40,445 nucleotides of DNA from Paludibacteraceae bacterium (GTDB taxonomy: Bacteria; Bacteroidota; Bacteroidia; Bacteroidales; Paludibacteraceae), in the NCBI GenBank assembly GCA_905236355.1, contig CAJOPG010000050.1, forward strand, positions 1 to 40,445, given 5' to 3'. The notes below the pieces were generated by a model that did not search any database, was not told the DNA's origin, and worked only from the letters and a program-made list of their open reading frames with translations. Below, piece by piece: positions 27,682 to 38,300 of this stretch (position 1 is its first letter; every line of letters begins with the position of its first letter). Both the position numbers and the translations under genes were made by a program.

Positions 27682-30105
27682 ATGAAGAAAATACTGATTA
27701 TATCCATACTGGTTTGCTTTACCTTGCAAGTGATGGCAGTTCCTGCCCATCCCGGAAAGCGGCAGCAGGTCAACCCCGACGGCACCGTGACCGAATATTT
27801 TGTACATGGTGATGAGGTATATCACTACTACACCGACACAGAGGGCAACATCCTAACCCGCGATACAGAGAGCAGATTAGTGCGCAGCAGCGAAAGCATT
27901 ACGGAGGATATTATCCGCTCGCGCCGCCTTGCCTCCCCCATCAAACACCGTGCTGCCATCCGGCGCGCCAATGCAGCCAACTTGATTTCCAAAGGACTGG
28001 TTATTCTGGTGCAATTCAGTGATACTGTGTTTAAGGCGAGCAACGACAAAACCGCATTTGACAACTTGCTCAACGGCGACACCTACACCTATAATGGGGC
28101 TACAGGTTCCGTGCGCAAATATTTCCAAGACCAGTCTTCAGGAGTTTTTACCCCTACCTTTGATATCTATGGACCTGTTACACTGAGCGGAGCCAAGGCC
28201 GACTACGGCAGCAACGACAGCCGAGGCTATGACAAAGGTGTAGGCAAAATGGTGAAAGAGGCCTGCGAACTGGCCTATAGCGAATATAGCATCGACTTCT
28301 CCCAATATGATGCCGATGGTGATGGTGAAGTGGACTTTATTGATGTACTTTATGCCGGCTATGGCGAGGCCGACTCCGACGATGAAGACTCCGTATGGCC
28401 TTGCGAGTGGTCGCTTTCAGCTTCCGATGCGGGAAGTGCTCTCACATTAGGAGGAAAGACAATAGACACCTTCTCCTGCCATCAGGAGTTGGACGGTTAC
28501 GGCAGTATGAAAGGCAAGCGTGCCGGCATTGCTACCGCCTGTCATGAGTTCGGGCATGTATTCGGATTGCCTGACTTCTATGATACCACCTACAAAAACC
28601 CCACTTTAGGTGATTGGGACATAATGGACGGAGGTAGTTACAACAACAACGGGCGCACTCCACCCAGTTATTCGGGTTATGAGCGTTTGTTCACCGGCTG
28701 GGCAGAGGCGCGGGTTATCAACCAACCGGAAAGTATCACCTTGCAGGAACTGCAGAGTTCGCAGCAGGTGCTTATTATCACAGAAACCGGGGTACATAAC
28801 TTGAGTGGAACTAACCCTAATCCGAAGACTTTCTACATTCTGGAAAACCGTCAGCAAAAGGGTTGGGACAGATACGTTCCGGGGCATGGCATGCTCATCT
28901 GGCGCATACAATATAATGCCTATGAGTGGTATGCTAACACCGTAAACAATCATGCTGTTGCCCAGCAGGGTGTATCCATTATGGCAGCAGACGGAGAGGT
29001 ATATAACAGAACTATTAACGGGATAGTATATTCTTATGGCGACAGTGGCGACACTTACCCCGGCACCTCCATAGTAACGGAGTATGCCCCTTATGCCCAA
29101 TACAATATCACCGACATTGCAGAAAGCAACGGCGTCATCAGCTTCAATTTCATGACGCACGCCAATCTCACCTACACACTGAAAGGAGTTGTACTGGTAG
29201 AAGGCAGTACAGCAGCAGGTACTATTGACAAGAACACAGCCATCAATGCCCGGTTTGTAGCCCAATCGGGCTATTATGCGTTGTCGAAAGACAACTGCAT
29301 AATCAATGTGAGTGTGGACGGAGAAAGCATCACTTCTTCCTCCGATTTCCAAGAAGACACTCTGACTGTCAGTCTGCCGGCTGAACAAGTGACCGGCAAA
29401 GTGGTTATCAGCATCACGGCTCAGCGCAATCCGGCGGGAAGCACTTGCGAAGATTATTTCTACACTTACACCGGCGTTCCCGTAACGGGGACAGAAGTTT
29501 TTCTTGACGATATATTGTGGAACATTACATTGGAAGGCAGTGAGAATCTGGGGTTCAATACCAGCAAAGGTGCACAATTCGGCAATGCCAACAATCCGCC
29601 CTCCTTACTTCATTTTGTGACCAGTGACTTCAGCACCTGTACTACCAAGAGCATCATTGTGACTGCATGTCGCGCCATTTTAGGCAATGATACCCTTGTT
29701 GTAAAAATTGGCAATCAGCAGATAGGTGATAGCGTTGTACTCAACAGCACCGTAACCGACTATACTTTTCCCAATACAGAAAACCTGACAGGTGACATCA
29801 GCATCTCGTTCTGCAATAGCGATAAACATATTTTTGTCAAGTCGTTGCAAGTACGATTCAGCGACACACCCGCAGAAGAGGCCGCCATCGCCGACGGTTT
29901 GTGTATCACTTCCAGCAATGGGCAGATGAATCTGAACAATATCAATCAAACAACGCAGGTTGACATTTACAACACAGTGGGGCAATGCATTGCCCGGCAA
30001 ACAATCAGCAGCGACACACAATATCACCTGCCGTCCGGCATCTATATTGTATGCACAGAGGCGCAGAATATGCGGCAGACCTTCAAGGTGATAATCAGAG
30101 AATGA
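27682..30105 (+). CDS. Secreted M6 family (immune inhibitor A-like) metalloprotease with T9SS type A-like C-terminal domain
   Basis: Zinc motif HEFGH (28543-28557) in ATACHEFGHVFGLPDFYDT; propeptide; C-terminus QVDIYNTVGQCIARQTIS...LPSGIYIVCTEAQNMRQTFKVIIRE. Confidence 0.93.
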   Translation: MKKILIISILVCFTLQVMAVPAHPGKRQQVNPDGTVTEYFVHGDEVYHYYTDTEGNILTRDTESRLVRSSESITEDIIRSRRLASPIKHRAAIRRANAANLISKGLVILVQFSDTVFKASNDKTAFDNLLNGDTYTYNGATGSVRKYFQDQSSGVFTPTFDIYGPVTLSGAKADYGSNDSRGYDKGVGKMVKEACELAYSEYSIDFSQYDADGDGEVDFIDVLYAGYGEADSDDEDSVWPCEWSLSASDAGSALTLGGKTIDTFSCHQELDGYGSMKGKRAGIATACHEFGHVFGLPDFYDTTYKNPTLGDWDIMDGGSYNNNGRTPPSYSGYERLFTGWAEARVINQPESITLQELQSSQQVLIITETGVHNLSGTNPNPKTFYILENRQQKGWDRYVPGHGMLIWRIQYNAYEWYANTVNNHAVAQQGVSIMAADGEVYNRTINGIVYSYGDSGDTYPGTSIVTEYAPYAQYNITDIAESNGVISFNFMTHANLTYTLKGVVLVEGSTAAGTIDKNTAINARFVAQSGYYALSKDNCIINVSVDGESITSSSDFQEDTLTVSLPAEQVTGKVVISITAQRNPAGSTCEDYFYTYTGVPVTGTEVFLDDILWNITLEGSENLGFNTSKGAQFGNANNPPSLLHFVTSDFSTCTTKSIIVTACRAILGNDTLVVKIGNQQIGDSVVLNSTVTDYTFPNTENLTGDISISFCNSDKHIFVKSLQVRFSDTPAEEAAIADGLCITSSNGQMNLNNINQTTQVDIYNTVGQCIARQTISSDTQYHLPSGIYIVCTEAQNMRQTFKVIIRE

Positions 30106-30189
30106 ACTTCTTTTTTATCATAGAGGCGGTTCGTGGAACATATCAACAAACCCAAAAAACAACATAGAAAACAACTAACTTTAAGTCTC

Positions 30190-33100
30190 ATGAAAAAAGC
30201 ATTTTTAACATTACTGGCATTGGTCGTTGCGATGACGACAATGGCAGAACGCGTAAGCGAACAAGACGCTGCACAAGTGGCACAGAATTTCATGTCGGCA
30301 CAGAAGCAGCAAACAGAGTTGAAGAAACTATCGGGCAAGAAGCCGACAGTTAAGCGAGTGGCTCTGCAAGAAGAGCAGCAGTTTTATGTGTACGAGTATG
30401 AGTCAGGCGGTTGGGTGATGATAGCCGCCAACGATGTTGCACATCCCATATTGGCCTATTCTGACAGCGGCAGTTTTAGCACGGAAGGTATGCCTAAAAA
30501 TATGCGTTGGTGGTTTGGCAAATACAGCAAGTGCATCGAAGCTGCAGAGGCGGACAATGCTGTTGCTACAGAAGAGGTGCAAGCCGAATGGAGAGCCTTA
30601 CGCAAAGGAACGGCTTCGACACAGGCCAGTGCTGTGGTGGGTCCTTTGGTGCAGACCACATGGGACCAAGATGCGCCGTACTATAATTTATGTCCGGGAA
30701 CCGGCTCAAACAAAGCCTACACCGGATGTGTGGCTACCGCTATGGCGCAAGTGATGAACTATTGGCAATGGCCGAAACAAGGTACGGGTTCACATAGTTA
30801 CAGACCCCGCGACCCCAACAACGAAAATAATTATTCCTCTCGCTATACCAGCACTCTCTCTGCCGACTTCGGTGCGACAACCTACGATTGGGATAACATG
30901 CTCGACCACTATAACTACTACTACAATGCAAGCGGTCAAAAGGTTACCTGCAGTGCGGGTACTACCGCCCAACAAACAGCAGTGGCAACACTGATGTATC
31001 ATTGCGGAGTGGCTACGGAGATGATGTACGGCAACGATGCAGATGGTGGTAGCGGAACATATACAACAAATTATGGTTCGTGGTCAGAAAGCGACAACGC
31101 ACAAAACGCACTATACAAATACTTCGGTTACAAACAGCCCACCGGTTATATGCGCGATGGATTGACTTACAATGGCACCAAATACTATGACTCCTGGTCA
31201 GATGCCGCATGGACTACCATGATAAAAGAAGAGCTTGATTTGCAGCACCCTATTATGTATGGCGGTGCAGGTGATGAAGGCGGGCATAGTTTTATCTGCG
31301 ATGGTTACAATACTGACAATTATTTCCACTTCAACTGGGGTTGGTCGGGGCAAAACGACGGTTACTTCACCTTAAATAACTTGGTACCCGGAAGTGGTGG
31401 GGCCGGTGGTGGAGGATACAACTTCTCGGAAGATCAGGATGTCCTTATTGGTATTGAGCCAGACAAGCCATTGGCAGATGACGAGACCACGCTAAGCTAT
31501 AAACTCACAGGTGTGATCAGACTGACGGGTACTGCGCCAGGCATTGTGAAGAAGACCGAGGCAATCACTGCCACTTTCAGTGCACAAAACGGTTATCAGG
31601 CACTGACAACTGACAACACCACCATAAGCGTGACAATAGGTGATGTAGCCGGCAACTATACGACTCTGGCAGATGGTGTTATCACATTAACTATTCCTGC
31701 CGACAAAGTGACAGACGCCGTGACAGTGACTATCAAAGCCACAACTGACACTTCGGGCGAAACGGAAGTAAAAGTGCTGGATACGGCTGTAGGATACTAT
31801 TACACCTATGATGGGAGCAATTATTGGGATGTGGACCTTTGGAACTACGACAATGATTATCCTGAAGTGTATATTTCAATTCCAGCCACAGGCGGGACGG
31901 GCATCAACGGCTCATACAAAGCACTCTACACTTGGTACGGCTGGAGTAGTAACGACTCTATAGAGGGCGACAACGGAACTTTCACCTTTGAGTACTTGGG
32001 CGAGAGTGACTACGACGGATGGTATCTGTATCATGTAACAGGTCACTGGGTAGCTGATAACAATATCACCTACTTCTATGACGCCAATGTGGACCTCAAG
32101 TTGGTTGACTACGATAACGGCAATGCCACAATAGAGCCGACAGGCGATATTGATGGCGGCGGTGAATCGGGTGGCGGAGATATTGCGGGAGACTACTACG
32201 AGAAGGTAACCTCTACAGCGCAACTCACCGAAGGGCAGTATCTGATTGTATATGAAGATGAAGAGGTGGCCTTTGATGGCGGATTAGAGACACTGGATGG
32301 AGTAGAAAACAGCATCAATGTAAGCATCAGTTCGAACAAGATTGCCGCCACAACAGCAACAATAGCCGCTGAATTCACCCTCGCCAAATCAGGCAGCAAC
32401 TGGACTATCCTGAGCAAGTCGGGTTACTATATCGGCAGAACTACTGACAAAAATGGCTTGAACACAAGCGATACAGAGATATATACCAATACCATTAGCA
32501 TCAGTAGTGGCGATGCCGTTATCACAGGTACCGGTGGACCTTCGTTACAGTTCAATAGTGCTTCTGACCAAATGCGTTTCCGCTATTACAAATCAACACA
32601 ACAGGCTATCCAACTCTACAAGAAAGCAGGAAATGGCGAAGGCGGTGGTAACGAAGAGACTGCCGAACCCGTAACGCTCACACCCAACTATGCAGAAGCC
32701 GACTATTATAGCGACTATAGCGAAGAAGGTGCCTACAATTGGACTATCTATTTAGGGGAATTTACCTCTAACAGCGACTACGACTGGCTCATGGGTATTG
32801 ACCTCACCACTCCTACACAAGATGCTATCGCCGGAGAACACGATAGTAATACAGACATAAGCACGGACTATAGTTTCTTGGAATTTGTAAGTGGCATTGA
32901 TACGACGGTTGTGTTGGCAGAAAGTGTGGAGATGACGCTTGTTTATAAGACAATAGATGCTGAGGGATATCCCACTTATAGTATAGATATCACCTTCAGC
33001 GGTGACGACAACAATACCTATATTATCAAAACTGACCTTACCATTTACGCTATTGATGTTGAAACCGATGAAGAAATCGACTTGAGTGGTGATACCGGTA

Positions 33101-33252
33101 TTACGGCAGTTGAGAACATCCTGCAAGACATAAGCATACAGGCCGTATATGACATCCAAGGACGCGTTTGGGGCAAATCGGTCATAGGGCTGCCGACAGG
33201 ACTGTATATCATCAAAACAGAGCAAGGCACACACAAAATAATGGTAAAATAA
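30190..33252 (+). CDS. Secreted C10 family (streptopain-like) cysteine protease, multidomain, T9SS type A-like C-terminus
   Basis: Prodomain-like YVYEYESGGWVMIAANDVAHPILAYSDSGSF; catalytic Cys in YTGCVATAMAQVMNYWQWP (TGT 30727-30729); His in GGHSFICDGYNTDNYFHFNWGWSG (CAT 31285-31287); C-terminus AVYDIQGRVWGKSVIGLPTGLYIIKTEQGTHKIMVK. Start 30190 (MKKAFLTLLALVVAMTTMA) preferred over 30133. Confidence 0.93.
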   Translation: MKKAFLTLLALVVAMTTMAERVSEQDAAQVAQNFMSAQKQQTELKKLSGKKPTVKRVALQEEQQFYVYEYESGGWVMIAANDVAHPILAYSDSGSFSTEGMPKNMRWWFGKYSKCIEAAEADNAVATEEVQAEWRALRKGTASTQASAVVGPLVQTTWDQDAPYYNLCPGTGSNKAYTGCVATAMAQVMNYWQWPKQGTGSHSYRPRDPNNENNYSSRYTSTLSADFGATTYDWDNMLDHYNYYYNASGQKVTCSAGTTAQQTAVATLMYHCGVATEMMYGNDADGGSGTYTTNYGSWSESDNAQNALYKYFGYKQPTGYMRDGLTYNGTKYYDSWSDAAWTTMIKEELDLQHPIMYGGAGDEGGHSFICDGYNTDNYFHFNWGWSGQNDGYFTLNNLVPGSGGAGGGGYNFSEDQDVLIGIEPDKPLADDETTLSYKLTGVIRLTGTAPGIVKKTEAITATFSAQNGYQALTTDNTTISVTIGDVAGNYTTLADGVITLTIPADKVTDAVTVTIKATTDTSGETEVKVLDTAVGYYYTYDGSNYWDVDLWNYDNDYPEVYISIPATGGTGINGSYKALYTWYGWSSNDSIEGDNGTFTFEYLGESDYDGWYLYHVTGHWVADNNITYFYDANVDLKLVDYDNGNATIEPTGDIDGGGESGGGDIAGDYYEKVTSTAQLTEGQYLIVYEDEEVAFDGGLETLDGVENSINVSISSNKIAATTATIAAEFTLAKSGSNWTILSKSGYYIGRTTDKNGLNTSDTEIYTNTISISSGDAVITGTGGPSLQFNSASDQMRFRYYKSTQQAIQLYKKAGNGEGGGNEETAEPVTLTPNYAEADYYSDYSEEGAYNWTIYLGEFTSNSDYDWLMGIDLTTPTQDAIAGEHDSNTDISTDYSFLEFVSGIDTTVVLAESVEMTLVYKTIDAEGYPTYSIDITFSGDDNNTYIIKTDLTIYAIDVETDEEIDLSGDTGITAVENILQDISIQAVYDIQGRVWGKSVIGLPTGLYIIKTEQGTHKIMVK

Positions 33253-33297
33253 ATTCGGGACACAGAAACGAACAGTGATTTTCTGACCCCTCCTGAT

Positions 33298-33330
33298 TAG
33301 TGCGGCACCGCTTATGGCGGTGCCGCACTA
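33298..33330. terminator. Strong hairpin, probable terminator/end structure of protease cassette
   Basis: Perfect 14-bp stem TAGTGCGGCACCGC-TTATG-GCGGTGCCGCACTA 46 nt after the C10 stop; no U-tract. Confidence 0.7.
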
Positions 33331-33544
33331 TATTCAGCTCTTCAGCGATACGAGTATGCCAGGCAAACCGGACTCCAACATGCTGCATACCTCACTGCAT
33401 ACAATCAAGTAGCGGCATCGATACATCAGAAACCTATATAGTCTCTACAGAAAAGGATATCAAATACTATCAATGTTAAGACTGAGATTTTTGTTTCACT
33501 GCGATAATTCTGATTATTTCCTTTTCTGTATTCATTATTTATTA

Positions 33545-33552
33545 TATCTTTG
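33545..33552 (+). promoter_or_regulatory. -7 box TATCTTTG for the GH43 gene
   Basis: TAnnTTTG match 20 bp upstream of ATG 33572. Confidence 0.55.
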
Positions 33553-33571
33553 CACTCAAAAGTGCATTATT

Positions 33572-35215
33572 ATGACAACATGTAACCTTGCCTCGTATAT
33601 CCGATATTGTACTGCAATTGTTATCTCTACCGCCGCGTTGTTTCTATGCCCGGAGAGCGCTCCGGCATTGATCCGACAACCAGACTGTAGCAACGGACGC
33701 TATCGGAATCCTATACTGATGGCAGATTATTCCGACCCCGATGTATGCCGAGTAGGAGATGACTTCTACATGACCTCCTCCTCTTTTAATTGCGTACCTG
33801 CATTACAGATTCTCCACTCCAAGGATCTGGTAAACTGGGAAATAATAAGTGCCGCAAGCCCGTATAAAGTGCCGGGATATGAATGGACCCACTCTCCTCT
33901 ATACGGGAAAGGCGTATGGGCACCCTCCATCCGCTATCACAACGGGCGTTTCTATATTTTCTACGGCGACCCTGACCAAGGCATTTTTCGCCTGACAGCA
34001 GAACGCATTGAAGGTCCGTGGGAGGAACAACTGGTGATGCATGCCACAGGCTATATTGACCCTTGCCCTTTCTGGGACGAAGATGGAAGAGTATGGCTGG
34101 TACATGCGCTCGCAGGAAGCCGTGCCGGTTTAAAAAGTGTGCTGTTGATGGCGGAACTGGACTCCACTGCTTCCCGTGTCATCACTCCCTCACGCATCAT
34201 TTTCGACGGACATGAGACACAGCCTACTTGCGAAGGTCCCAAACTCTATAAACGGGATGATTGGTACTATATCTTCCACCCTGCCGGCGGTGTGCGCACG
34301 GGTTGGCAGACAATACTGCGCAGTCAGAACATTTATGGCCCATACGAGGAAAAAATAGTACTCCAACAGGGCAAGACCCGGGTGAATGGCCCTCATCAGG
34401 GAGCATGGATAACTGCACCTGATGGTTCTGACTGGTTCCTGCATTTTCAGGACAGAGGTGTGTATGGCCGCGTGGTGCACCTGCAACCCATGCATTGGGA
34501 GGACGGTTGGCCAGTAATGGGCAACAATGGTGAACCGGTGAGCGAATGGAGAATACCCGTACCGGGACAACCACTATGGACACCTGCCACTTCTGACGAG
34601 TTTGAAAGTACAGAGTTAGGATGGCAGTGGCAGTGGATGGCACAACCGGAGGCCCACTGGTGGTTCTGCGATGCACAAAACGGATGGCTCAGGCTATATG
34701 CCCTGCCCGAGATAACGAAAAATACTTCATACCGGTGGCGCGAACACATGTCTACCGACCCATGGTTGCAGCAACCCAACCTGCTGATGCAGAAACTGCC
34801 TGCGGAGGAGTTCACGGTAACCGCCAAAGTGCGCTTGTGTCCCGATGCACGCTTTCTGAATGAGCGAGGCGGGTTAGTAGTCAGTGGAGAACACTTTCAT
34901 ACACTATCGCTGATCTGCATCGAAGATGCGGTAGAAATAAAGGCCGATAGTACGGGCATTCTGACAATAGACCCCTGGCAGTGGGTTTGGCTGCGTGCCG
35001 AGTTCCGTCTAAAGAAGAAGCAGACCATTTGTCAATTTTATATCAGCACCGATGGCGCACACTTCTGCAAAGCGGGCAACGAATTTACTTTGCAACAGCA
35101 GAAAAACAGTTGGATTGGCTGCAAAGTAGGTTTGTACTGCAATCGACCTTATATTGAAGACAAATATCAGAACGACGGTGGGTGGTTAGACATTGACCGA
35201 TGGGTGGTGGAATAG
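33572..35215 (+). CDS. Glycoside hydrolase family 43 (beta-xylosidase/arabinofuranosidase-like) with C-terminal beta-sandwich domain
   Basis: YRNPILMADYSDPDVCRVGDDFYMTSSSFNCVPALQILHSKDLVNWEII; YIDPCPFWDEDGRVWLVHA; EGPKLYKRDDWYYIFHPAGG. Start 33572 gives signal peptide MTTCNLASYIRYCTAIVISTAALFLCPESAPA. Confidence 0.92.
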   Translation: MTTCNLASYIRYCTAIVISTAALFLCPESAPALIRQPDCSNGRYRNPILMADYSDPDVCRVGDDFYMTSSSFNCVPALQILHSKDLVNWEIISAASPYKVPGYEWTHSPLYGKGVWAPSIRYHNGRFYIFYGDPDQGIFRLTAERIEGPWEEQLVMHATGYIDPCPFWDEDGRVWLVHALAGSRAGLKSVLLMAELDSTASRVITPSRIIFDGHETQPTCEGPKLYKRDDWYYIFHPAGGVRTGWQTILRSQNIYGPYEEKIVLQQGKTRVNGPHQGAWITAPDGSDWFLHFQDRGVYGRVVHLQPMHWEDGWPVMGNNGEPVSEWRIPVPGQPLWTPATSDEFESTELGWQWQWMAQPEAHWWFCDAQNGWLRLYALPEITKNTSYRWREHMSTDPWLQQPNLLMQKLPAEEFTVTAKVRLCPDARFLNERGGLVVSGEHFHTLSLICIEDAVEIKADSTGILTIDPWQWVWLRAEFRLKKKQTICQFYISTDGAHFCKAGNEFTLQQQKNSWIGCKVGLYCNRPYIEDKYQNDGGWLDIDRWVVE

Positions 35216-35312
35216 GTTGTTGTGGAGTTTTCTGAGACATCCGGCGTCTGCTTGTACTCAATGTATCCTTTTGATCCTATGATGATATGATGCCACTACC
35301 TAATTGGTAAGA

Positions 35313-38300
35313 TTATCGTGTGAGCATGAGTTTTATATTGATGCCTACATTGTCGGCCTTGACCGGATAAGATGAAGAGATGAGAGGTGTGGTGCCCTGG
35401 TGGTCGTAGAAGAACTGGAGGTTGATCTTCTGCGAGAGAACATAATCGGCAGAAAGTTTGATACCGAAGACCTTGTTTCCAGAGGAAGCTTGTGTGATGT
35501 TTTCCTCTACTTTGCGCAGCAGTGTTTGCACATTCTTGTAAGATATATCCACATTCAGCTTGAGGTCGTTGCTGACTTTTTTCTGTCTACCATCTTTGTT
35601 TTTGGTGATGAAGTTGAGGTCTTTGACAGTATATCCGGCCCCTATCACGAGTTCATTGGTGGATCCTTCCATAAGTTGCACAGAGGTGATATTCATGGTC
35701 AGATTACGCTGTTTACGATATTCAACTTTGGCAGTAAGCGAGTTTTTCATGGCCACATTCACTCCAATGAGGGGTGAGAACTGCTCGGTGATGCTGACAG
35801 ATGCAATGTCGTATGCGGACGAAGGAAGAGGAAGGTCGGTTTCCACATCACGGACAAATCCGACAAGTTTGTTGTCATCGGCCAATGCGGGCACCCAGGT
35901 AGAGTAACTATTGTAGGATGTGACGCTGTAGCGGCAAGTGTAGGCATGCGTAAGATTGACCGACCGGAAATGATCTTTCATCCACGGCAGTTTACCCAAT
36001 CCGTCGTATGTAACCGACCAGTTGGGTAGTATATTTTTTAGTCCCATAAAGGGGTTAAGGCTTATTTTGTTAGCATCACGCCCCATATAAGCGGCGAGGA
36101 AGGCAGGCACAAGTACATCAGCAGAGTTGCGGTCGATACGCCCGCGCTTGATGTCATATGCTTTATTGGCAGAAGGGGTGCCGGAAATGAAACCTCTGTC
36201 GGGATATACAAGACCGTCGTATTGTGTCTGCACACGCGTCTGAATGAGATCGCGATATTGCAAGAAACGCGAGAAAGAGGCCGACGGATAGTTATCTTCG
36301 GCAGAACCTATCCTGTCAAAGGCGGTACGCCATGCTATCTGCGTGATATTGAAAGAGCCTGTGAAGTTCTCTTGCAAGTTGTCGTAGGTATAGATAATCT
36401 GCGAAGTTTCTGCCGTGTAGCGTTTGCCGTTGAGTTGAATCTTGAATCCGGGGAAAGGCTCAAGGGTGAGTTTGATATCGAAATCAGTGGTGGTGGCCTT
36501 GGTGGCGGGCTGCACTACAGCCGTATCCTGAGAAAGCCAATTATGTTGTTTGGCCTTCTCAAGGAAGTTCTCCGGCACAAAGCCAAAGGCGAAATCGAAA
36601 CCGGGAGCATACAGATTATCTGCCTTACGCTGACCCATAAAACCTGCTTCAGGAAAGAAACCGGGAACAGTAAGCGAGGATGTCTCACGGTAAGTAACCT
36701 GTGCTTTGCGGACAAGCATCAAGAAACGCATTCCAAGGTCGCCGGCTGTTTGCGCTGCTGTGCGGGCATTGGGGTCGAGAGTACTCACGGTGATAGTCAC
36801 ATTCTCCACCAACTTTTTCCCACTGACCTGAATCTTATTATTATCCACCGTTTTCGTCTTCAGGGCAACCGTCTTGCCCGATGCATCCGTTGCTTTCACA
36901 TCAATCAGTGTGGAAGCCAACCTGTGGGTGATTTCTATCGCCGAGTCTGGACTAAGTGTCACTACTTGCGTGTAAGTTTTCGACTTGAATCGGCGATTGG
37001 ATCTGCCACTGAAGCGTTGGTTGACCGCTTTCAGATATTTCGATTTGTTATAGAGGGTTTCAAAGTTGGCGGAACCGTCTGCCTGCCACGAGCGGGTGGA
37101 AGAAACCACATTACCTAATCGTGTCTCCGAATTGACAGTAGTGGCTGTGCGGTTCCAATCGTAGTTGGCATTATAAGAAGCATTTCCGGAAAGCCAGTCA
37201 AGCGATTTGAAACGATTGAAAGGCACCGTATAATTGGCAGTAAAGACTTGTTGATACTGATATGGTGCTCCCATAGTGCGCAAACTGCGCATCACCGTAT
37301 CCTTCCACGCCTCATAATAGTCATTGGTAAAGGCGTAGTCTTTGATAATCTCCGGTGTATATTCACCCTCGTCCACCGTTGAATTCATCGCTGTCTGGAA
37401 AGAAAATTTGATGTTTTTGGTCAGGTCATACTTGAAGTCGAAGCGTCTGTTCCACATCCAGTCTTTCGAGAAGGTGAGGTCCATAGGCTGAAGCCCTACG
37501 GCATCGCTGTTGAAGTCGCGCATCTTCATGTGAGTGTAAGAGCGCTGCATATCGGTAGAGAATGCCCACGACTGAGGCAGATAATACAGATTGAGTTCTT
37601 TTATCCAACGCAGTTTCTGCACTTTTTTTGCATCCTTGAAGGGCTCCCATGGCTTAGGATTGAAACTATAGGTATAATTGAGTGAGCCTTTCTCTTCTTT
37701 ATTGACATCACGCTCCATGTCAGGTGTGTGTTGGTCTTGCTGCATACGGGAGTAGGAGATGGAGAAATTGGCAGGGTCGTAGAACATATCCCGCTTTTTC
37801 GACTTGATATTCACCTTGGCATTAGAAATGGAGAAGTTGGTGCTGGTCTGCACAGTATTGGACATTGCTTTCACCGAATCACGCTCCTGCTTGGTTTCAT
37901 AAGTTTCCAGGTTCTCACTCAGTTTTATATCCGTATCCAACGGGTCATACTCCGGCGACAATGTCTCGTTCGTGTAAGAAAAATAGAGGGGAATCTGCAG
38001 ATGCGCCTGCTCGGGGAAGAGTCTGCCTGCCTCAAGAGCCGCACTGAGAGAGAGTTGATACATGTTATCCATATTACGGTCTAACACATTGCTCTCTATA
38101 GAGCCGTAGCCAGCCGTTTCCAACCTGCCCGCCACATTCACCTGCGCGATATCACTCACACCAAGTGCCACATTCGCCATAGCTGCCACACCGCCTTCCT
38201 CGTTAAACTCGGACATACGGAGTTCATTCACCCACACCTCACCCGAGTGTTGCACATTACCCCTGTTACGGACACCTATCATAATATTCTCCACCTCCCC

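Noticed and set aside
28606-29577. 323-aa minus ORF inside the M6 protease gene
   Set aside because: Antisense to the M6 coding region with HEFGH motif; no recognisable domain.
36222-37118. 298-aa + ORF inside sprA
   Set aside because: Antisense shadow ORF of sprA; composition not protein-like.
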